Made by a program: the position numbers and the translations under genes. This document shows positions 57,629 through 64,000 of a stretch of 64,000 nt of DNA, piece by piece. Position 1 is the stretch's first letter, and each line of letters starts with the position of its first letter. The notes beneath the pieces were generated by a model. It was not told the origin of the DNA. It saw only the letters and a list, made by a program, of their open reading frames with translations, and did not search any database. Source of the DNA: Batkoa obscura (taxonomy: Eukaryota; Entomophthoromycota; Entomophthoromycetes; Entomophthorales; Batkoaceae); contig JASVEC010000013.1 of the NCBI GenBank assembly GCA_030770535.1, positions 682,001-746,000 on the forward strand. The letters are read 5' to 3'.

Positions 57629-60600
57629 TTATTTCTCCGCTTTAACTTCAGGTATGAAATTTGGATTTTTCTTCAAAATAACGACACCTTCAAGTATACT
57701 CTTAACTGGAATATACTCATCTGTAGCCAATTCAGCTCTTTCACCATATGATAATAAAACTGGTGTTTCATGTGTTTGAAATCCAGTTATAGTTTTTGGA
57801 TTACCTGCTTGACCGACGGTATCAACTGCTTGACCAACTCTTACTGTAGTTTCAATATGTTCCCCTTCTTCATCAACTGTAATCAAAAATCTTGGGTACA
57901 TGGCAGTCACTAGATAATATAAGAAATGTTTTGCTTGATCTAATATTAAATTTTTGGAATCGGTGAAAGCAAGTAAACAGGCCAATAAACCAGTTAAGGC
58001 ATTAGAGGATAAAATATTACGATCCGTATGGAATGGATGAAGACTCATCGTTCCTTTACCCATATAAACTAAGCCCTATATATTAAAATCAAAAGTTAAA
58101 CATCTCTTCTATAATACTAATAGTTAACAAAACTTACCTGAGCAATACGAACCATAAATAGGCAATTATTTTCTTTAGCATAATAGACAGCTAATTGACG
58201 TAACATTTGAGCAATACGAGCATTATTGGTACCTGCACCTACTAATCCCATAGCAAAGATAGCATTGAGAGCAACATCCAAATCATTGTCATGAGAATAT
58301 TTACTTAAATTATCTAAAACATTAAGCTTTGGATTAGAAGCACATAAAAGTCCAAGGGCTAATGGTACAGTACGACGAATTACTGGTTCTCCATAATGCA
58401 TCTATTATAAATATATAAGTAAGTTATTTATTATGTTAATACAATAATAATTACCAAATGACCAAAGATTCTTAATACCATTTCAGAACCAATATCTTCA
58501 CCCAAAGCTACTAAAGCCATACCCAATACAGCAAATACTTGATGAAGATCGCTATCTTTTTTGGGATCAATATGTTCATTGCATTCATTTAATAAACTTT
58601 GAATAATATCTACATCACCAGTACCTATAATATTATATTAATATCAAATAGTATACAAATATCAAAATAATTAACCTACCTGCATAAGCACAAGCATTAA
58701 GTAAATTAAGGAAAGCGTTGCCCACTGGATGAGAAATTGCACGAATGGTTTCACAAATGGATTCAATTTTCTCGGGTTTGCCTAAGAAAGCTAAGGCTAA
58801 TCCAAGTCCCATAAAACGACAAAATGGAGAATCTAAATCTTCGGCTGGTCTTTCCATTAAAGTTTGTAAAATAGGTCCAGTAACATCATCATTATGACAT
58901 TGTCCAACATTATTTAAACCTAAAGATAAGGCAGCTAATGAGGCGACAGTTATATCACTATTTGGATCATTTACTAAAGGACTTAATAATTCAGTTAATC
59001 CAGCATTATCAGAACCAGTATAAGCTAAACCAAGACTACACGACAATATATTAGTATGATATTATATAATATTATTATTTAAATTACCCCATAATACAAG
59101 CCATTCTTAAATAAAAATCATTTGAATTAACATGCTCACCTAAAAGAGCAAGTGCTGGATCCGATTCAAGTCTAAGTCGATTACATGCCATACCCATACC
59201 TAAGAAAGCACCTGCCTATTTATAATAATGATAAAGATATATTAATATTATGATTAGTAATAAATATTATAATCAAATACTTACTTTAATATAAGGATCA
59301 TCGGAATAAGTATATCTATCAATAGTAGCAAAAGCTTCATCCGTATTCCAAAGTAAAATTAAACCAATAGAAGCAGTTGCACTTAATTTACCTAAAAAAC
59401 AATGAATTAATTACATTATCTATTATAATATGATATAGTATATTAAATAATCTTACCATCATCTTTATTTCTATGGATCCAATCATCATCTTGTTCTGAT
59501 GGATTAACTACTAATTTGTCATTGGAAAACCCAGCATTAACAAAACCATTAACAAAAGAAGAAGCTAAGTTGAATTGAGCAGAATCTAAATTAGAGCCAC
59601 CATAACCACCACGATGATTTTCTAAATGTACTTTATAAATATCTTTAGGTAATTTAGGTTCTTTAAAATCTAATTTATCCGCCATATATTCAAAATTTTG
59701 ATGTAATAAGGTATTAGTAATGATACTAATCATTCTTTCATCATCAGTATCAATGGCTTTAAATTGACGTGCTAAGATATAACTAACTTGCTTTTGTACA
59801 GCTCTATAATTTAAATATATTAATATTAACTTATTATCACAGTTTATATTGTTATTTACTTATCCTCGGCTGAACTTAAAAACGCTTCTTCCATTAATTC
59901 ATAAGAATCTAATTTAATAGCAAATATCATTGCATTTGGATAATCTTTGAATTTTAAATAAATAGCACAAATAGTTTTTAAAACTTCGGTTCTTTCATGG
60001 GGTTGATAATAACTAGCACAACTATAATAATTATAATTAAAAATTTTAAAAAATCATTATTTAAAAATATAATATTACCTATTCATATATAAACAAACTC
60101 TTTTAAAATTTTCTTCATCTACTAAATCAATAATATCTCTAATATATTCCGATTCAATTAATAAATCCACAGCATCAGCTTCAGCATTATGTTTTAAAAA
60201 GAAAGGAACAATTTGTTTAGTTAATTGATATAATCTTTTATGATGGTTTTGAATTTCATCATAGTCTGTAAATGTATCTTTAATTTTCCCCAAGTCTTGA
60301 CCAATTTCCAAAGCTAAAGTACGAATATATTCATGACCCCAAGAAATAATATCTTCTTCTGAACCTAATAAACGATATTTTAAAGCTATCCTATCGTCTT
60401 GCTTTCCATAAGACATCCCAATAATAGATAATACATCTGCTAATAAAACCTTTCTATTACTATCGTCTTCTAACCAATTTTCATAAACTTCTTCTAAGCG
60501 CACAAAAAATCGAATTAAAAATTTTAATGGTTTAGGTACCGAAGTCATTGAACTGGTACTAGTTTTGATGATTTTATGTAACTCTTGTAAACTAGCTTCG

Positions 60601-60767
60601 TGTTCACTATCGCTCCCAGTTTCTAAAGTTTCCACTATTTTGGTTAAAGAATCTAATAATTCTTGATCTTCTTCACTTAATTCATCTACTTCTTCTTTAA
60701 CTTCTTTTTTAGAGTCCTTCTTTGACTTAACGTTAGTCTCCTTGATCTCACTTTCTTTTAATGTCAT
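57629..60767 (-). CDS. RPN1: 26S proteasome regulatory subunit Rpn1/PSMD2 (9 exons, 889 aa)
   Basis: Large scaffold of the 19S base; docks ubiquitin receptors and Ubp6. Exons 60079-60767, 59860-60021, 59457-59803, 59285-59391, 59088-59215, 58680-59035, 58455-58624, 58138-58401 and 57629-58075 sum to 2670 nt in frame. The N-terminus is acidic and Lys-rich, then [21 protein letters not shown], a family hallmark. The centre carries PC repeats ([59 protein letters not shown]). The end has the [16 protein letters not shown] segment and the terminal VILKKNPNF. Length matches human PSMD2 (908). Confidence 0.97.
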
Positions 60768-61225
60768 TTTGTATTTTTACTTAAAAAACAACTTAATGCT
60801 TGGTTTTATTTCACTTAACAACTTAGAAAATACGTAATCATTCAATTGCTTAAAGCTAGTCCCATAATTTGATTCGTTTAAAGGGAATGTTTTTGGAGTT
60901 TTGTTAATTTAATTGGTTGGAGGATTTTTTAGTGCTTTTCCGTACATTAGTAAAGAATGGTTTAAAATAAAGCTTTTAGCTACTAGGAAGTATTATAGAT
61001 ATTTAATGTTAATGTATAGAATGTTGATTATTTTTATTAATATAAATATGTGAAATTTTGAATAATAATATACTAAAAAAAGATAATAAGCAAAATAAAG
61101 TAGAATGACAATGTTTTTTACATTTATAGTATTTAAATAAGATTTTTGACTTAAACTAAAAAGTGCCAACTTATTTTTGCTTAAAAAATCCATAACAAAA
61201 CTAAAAAATCGACTTTTTTTTTAAA
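60768..61225. promoter_or_regulatory. Divergent spacer, RPN1 / REX2
   Basis: 458 bp between head-to-head genes. I saw no clear Rpn4-type PACE element, although the core could be present in altered form. Confidence 0.35.
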
Positions 61226-61854
61226 ATGACAGAAATCACTAACCCTTTAGTATGGATTGATTGTGAGATGAGTGGATTGAATATTGAAACAGATAAATTA
61301 TTAGAAATAAGTGTTATTATAACAGATGATAATTTAACTCAAACTATCCAAGGCCCTAATTTGATCATCAAACAAGAAAAATCTTTATTAGATAATATGG
61401 ACGAATGGTGTACCACACATCACAAAGAATCTGGATTAACAGAGAAAGTATTACAATCTACTATTACAGAAACTGAGGCTGAGGAAGTTATTATAGGGTT
61501 TTTGAAGAAGCATATTAAAAAAGAAAAAGTTGCTTTATTAGCAGGAAATTCAGTTCATATGGATAAATTTTTCTTAATTAAATATATGCCAAAGATTATT
61601 AACTTTTTGCATTATAGAATCATAGGTAAATTAATTATAGAGATTTTGAATAATCTTTTTTCATAATAGAATTTTTAATTAATTTATTTATTTATTTAGA
61701 TGTTAGTGTTATTAAGGAATTGACTAATCGATGGTTACCAGAAAAATCTGCTATGACACCAAAGAAAAAATTAAATCATAGAGCTTTAGATGATATCTTG
61801 GAAAGTATTGAAGAGCTAAAGTTTTATAGGAAAATGATTTTTAATAAAGATTAA
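61226..61854 (+). CDS. REX2: Oligoribonuclease (DEDDh 3'-5' exonuclease), 2 exons, 184 aa
   Basis: Degrades nanoRNAs (2-5 nt) to mononucleotides, in mitochondria and cytosol. Exons 61226-61625 and 61700-61854 close in frame. ExoI motif WIDCEMSGL (D, E), ExoII region [11 protein letters not shown] (D) and Exo[18 protein letters not shown] (H, D) supply the DEDDh residues. [12 protein letters not shown] is typical of the family. No obvious mitochondrial presequence, so the bacterial-like cytosolic form is more likely, or a leader uses an upstream start I did not find. Confidence 0.93.
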
Positions 61855-62022
61855 TTATATTCATAATTAATGTTATTTTAATATTGAAAATATCTAGTTT
61901 TTTAAATTTTTAGTTAAACCAATTAAAATGAACTTTGATGATTAGTTAAACTTAAAAGATTAAGATGAACTTAATTTTTAATTTTTAGTTTTAATTATTG
62001 TTATTATTATTATTATTGTAAA

Positions 62023-62327
62023 ATGACCAACTTTGGTATTACTTCATTAGGAAAACAAGGCAAAGCGTAATTTATCTTACAATCCTTTATCCACTTCAAT
62101 ATAATAAAGCCCTTAATTTATATAGCTGGTTAACAATTATTGTTGTTACACCTTTAGTAATGGTAACCTCTTATGAACTTTATCAAAGAAGTAAATTCAA
62201 TTTATTAATTTTATCAAAGAATGGTTTTAACTAATGAATTTTTATTTTATTAGTTATTAATGGTAAACAACAAAAAGTATTAAATGAACATGATAAATTT
62301 CAAATTGTAAGAGAACCTAAAAAATAA
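62023..62327 (+). CDS. Small single-pass membrane protein (3 exons, 60 aa), family unassigned
   Basis: Exons 62023-62066, 62126-62190 and 62254-62327 (GT-AG introns of 59 and 63 bp) close in frame to 60 residues. The N-terminus MTNFGITSLGKQGKA is basic, followed by one span (WLTIIVVTPLVMVTSYELY) and a charged tail ending KFQIVREPKK. The form is that of small mitochondrial inner-membrane subunits or assembly factors. The exons are individually too short to stand out as frames. Located 168 bp past REX2, same strand. The first intron's acceptor was chosen at 62124-62125 because the earlier AG breaks the frame. Confidence 0.55.
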
Positions 62328-63078
62328 GTTTTTGATGAAAGATTATGGCGATGCGGATTAAGTTTGAAGCTATTTATTAAAAGTAGATTAAATTAGGATG
62401 GAGTAATTTAGTTTATATGTTTTTTTTTTATAATTTTTATTATTAGTTATTAATGTCTATAATTTGTGTTTTTAATAAAATGGTTGATTCGATATTATGA
62501 TATAATTTATAAAAAATCTTGTTTATTTCAATTGAACTATTTTTATAGGATATCTTTTTAATACTTTCTGTACATGACTTAAAGTTTGTTTCATTATTTG
62601 CTTATCTGTTGTACAAGTATAATCGATAACCCAATTGCTTTATTATATTTAATTAATAGCTTCACTTTATTATCTCGTAGTTTTGTATTTTTATTTTATT
62701 TTATTTTATTTTATTTTATTTTATTTTATTTGATACATTTATAAAGTAACACATATCAATAAAAATAACATCATATTTAACATTTACATTAAATTGTTAC
62801 CTTAAATTTATTTACTATTGTTACCTTTTAATATATAATTGGAATGTCTTTATAGTGTAATAAAAGGTTGATTAAACTCTTCCACATAAGAAAATAAAAA
62901 ATTACTTTTTATTAAAAGTGCAATAGTAAACGCTTTTAAAAAATCTAAATTATAGAAAAGTAGATTAATATTAAAAAGAAGAAAATTGGGAAATAGAGAA
63001 AGAAAAGAAGGTAGATAATAAACTTTAAACGAACTTATTGAGCGTCATCAACAATTAAAAAAATTCTCATTCTTCTTC
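62328..63078. other. Intergenic between convergent genes
   Basis: Contains a (TTTTA)n array at 62687-62732 and the 3' flanks of two convergent genes. No frame. Confidence 0.55.
62687..62732. repeat. (TTTTA)n microsatellite
   Basis: About nine 5-bp units. Confidence 0.9.
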
Positions 63079-64000
63079 TTATTTCTCACTATTAATAAGA
63101 TGAAGTAAATTTTGTACTTGATTTCTTGTAGATTCATCTTCCTCATAATATTCACTAAACGTATTATCTCTTAAACATTCTGGTAAATGAAGTTGAAGGT
63201 ATTTTCTAACACTAAAAAAACCATTAGCACTTTATTCTTCCATATATAAAAATAAAGACTTACTAAGCACTTTCACATAATTTGATGTATACTTTTAATA
63301 ATTGTTTATATAATCTAAAGGATTTTTCATTTTTTAAAAACGAAGTAGCTGCTAATAATCCTGATATTGTAAAATAATAATATTCTTGGGAATTAAGTAC
63401 TAAATCGAACACTGTTTTATGATTTAATAATTTCCCTAAGATAAAAAGACCAATCTAAAATATAAATTATATAAACCACAAATAACATTATAATACAGAT
63501 AAAAAATAAATAGTTACCGTCTTTGTTAAATCCGCTCCATAACTTTTGGTTTCAATTAATTTTAATACAATAGGTAAAAAATCCATTTTAATTAAGACTT
63601 CAACTATTTTCAAATCATCACACTAAGTTAAAAAGTTATAAAACTATAAATAACATACATCACTTAATAAATAAAAACAACTTTACCTTAACTAAAGCCC
63701 CAAACACGCCAAGGGTGCTTGTACGAATATGCTCAATGGGTTGTAATTTATTCGGTATTGTTAAAAAGGGTAATAAAAAATGAGGGATGGCAGCTAAAAA
63801 AAAATTGAATTCAATTTCAAAACTAAAACCGATTGAAATCTCCACTTACAAGTAACAAACAAAGGTCTAATTCTTTCACAGGTAGCAATCACCTGAAGCA
63901 ACGTTAACACATGACCTATATGAACCGACTGCTCATTACCCAATGTAGAGCCATAACAGTTAGGATAAGCTTTAAAAATCTCTTGCATTAGGACCGACAT
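63079..64000 (-). CDS. CAF40: CCR4-NOT subunit Caf40/CNOT9 (RCD1), 5' part outside window
   Basis: Armadillo-like subunit of the CCR4-NOT deadenylase that binds NOT1 and silencing factors. Exons in the window: 63850->64000, 63687-63793, 63518-63622, 63264-63454 and 63079-63211. The order of segments matches the human protein: MQEIFKAYPN (human LLQEIVNIYP), TLLQVIATCERIRPLFV, IPHFLLPFLTI, RTSTLGVFGALVK, then FILGKLLNHKTVFDLVL, KVYIKLCESA, and PECLRDNTFSEYYEEDEST near the C-terminus. It is more divergent than usual for this conserved protein. The ATG at 64000 is internal, not the real start. Confidence 0.9.

Overview
This is a nuclear window from an AT-rich eukaryote, most likely a fungus. Introns are short (about 45-120 bp), start with GTAAGT/GTAAAT/GTAATT and end in TAG. 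The fungal signs are a Cox9-type cytochrome oxidase subunit, a HAL/NPR-type kinase, DHA1 and DHA2 drug:H+ antiporters, and GH25 (Chalaropsis-type) lysozyme genes. An early-diverging fungus would fit; I cannot name a genus.

Left flank (1-13.4 kb) is ordinary. In order it holds a gamma-synergin-like adaptor (6 exons), a mitochondrial isoleucyl-tRNA synthetase (18 exons, minus strand) sharing a 227-bp divergent promoter with a Cox9/VIIa-like gene, a decayed GH25 lysozyme, a membrane-anchored DUF1636 protein and a PQ-loop vacuolar amino-acid transporter.

Middle block (about 13.4-53.1 kb) is gene-poor and repeat-rich. It is dominated by seven loci of one intronless family: AhpC/TSA_2 (PRXL2, prostamide/PGF-synthase-like) thioredoxin-fold proteins. 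Six look intact and one is broken. Between them lie a DHA1 transporter and a gutted copy of it, a DHA2 transporter, an intact GH25 lysozyme, a HAL-type kinase, a tRNA-Asp, a decayed seven-TM receptor-like gene, and two families of short inverted-repeat (MITE-like) elements. One MITE family is about 97 bp with GGGGATGT ends and 4-bp target duplications; the other is about 165 bp with CAGCTG-like ends. The PRXL2 loci show segmental duplication (MFS plus PRXL2), an inverted near-identical pair, and tracts homogenised by gene conversion, one of them between an intact gene and a pseudogene.

Right flank (53.4-64 kb) is again ordinary: GFA1 (3 exons), RPN1 (9 exons), REX2 oligoribonuclease (2 exons), a 60-residue three-exon single-pass membrane protein, and the 3' part of CAF40/CNOT9 running off the window.

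The most unusual content is the PRXL2 expansion in a MITE-rich, transporter-associated compartment between housekeeping blocks. Second is an ATG-less open frame at 36.6-37.0 kb followed 10 bp later by a perfectly paired, three-hairpin structure. Exon joins for the IleRS, RPN1, GFA1, synergin-like, REX2, DUF1636 and small-protein genes were read from splice signals, and each closes in frame.
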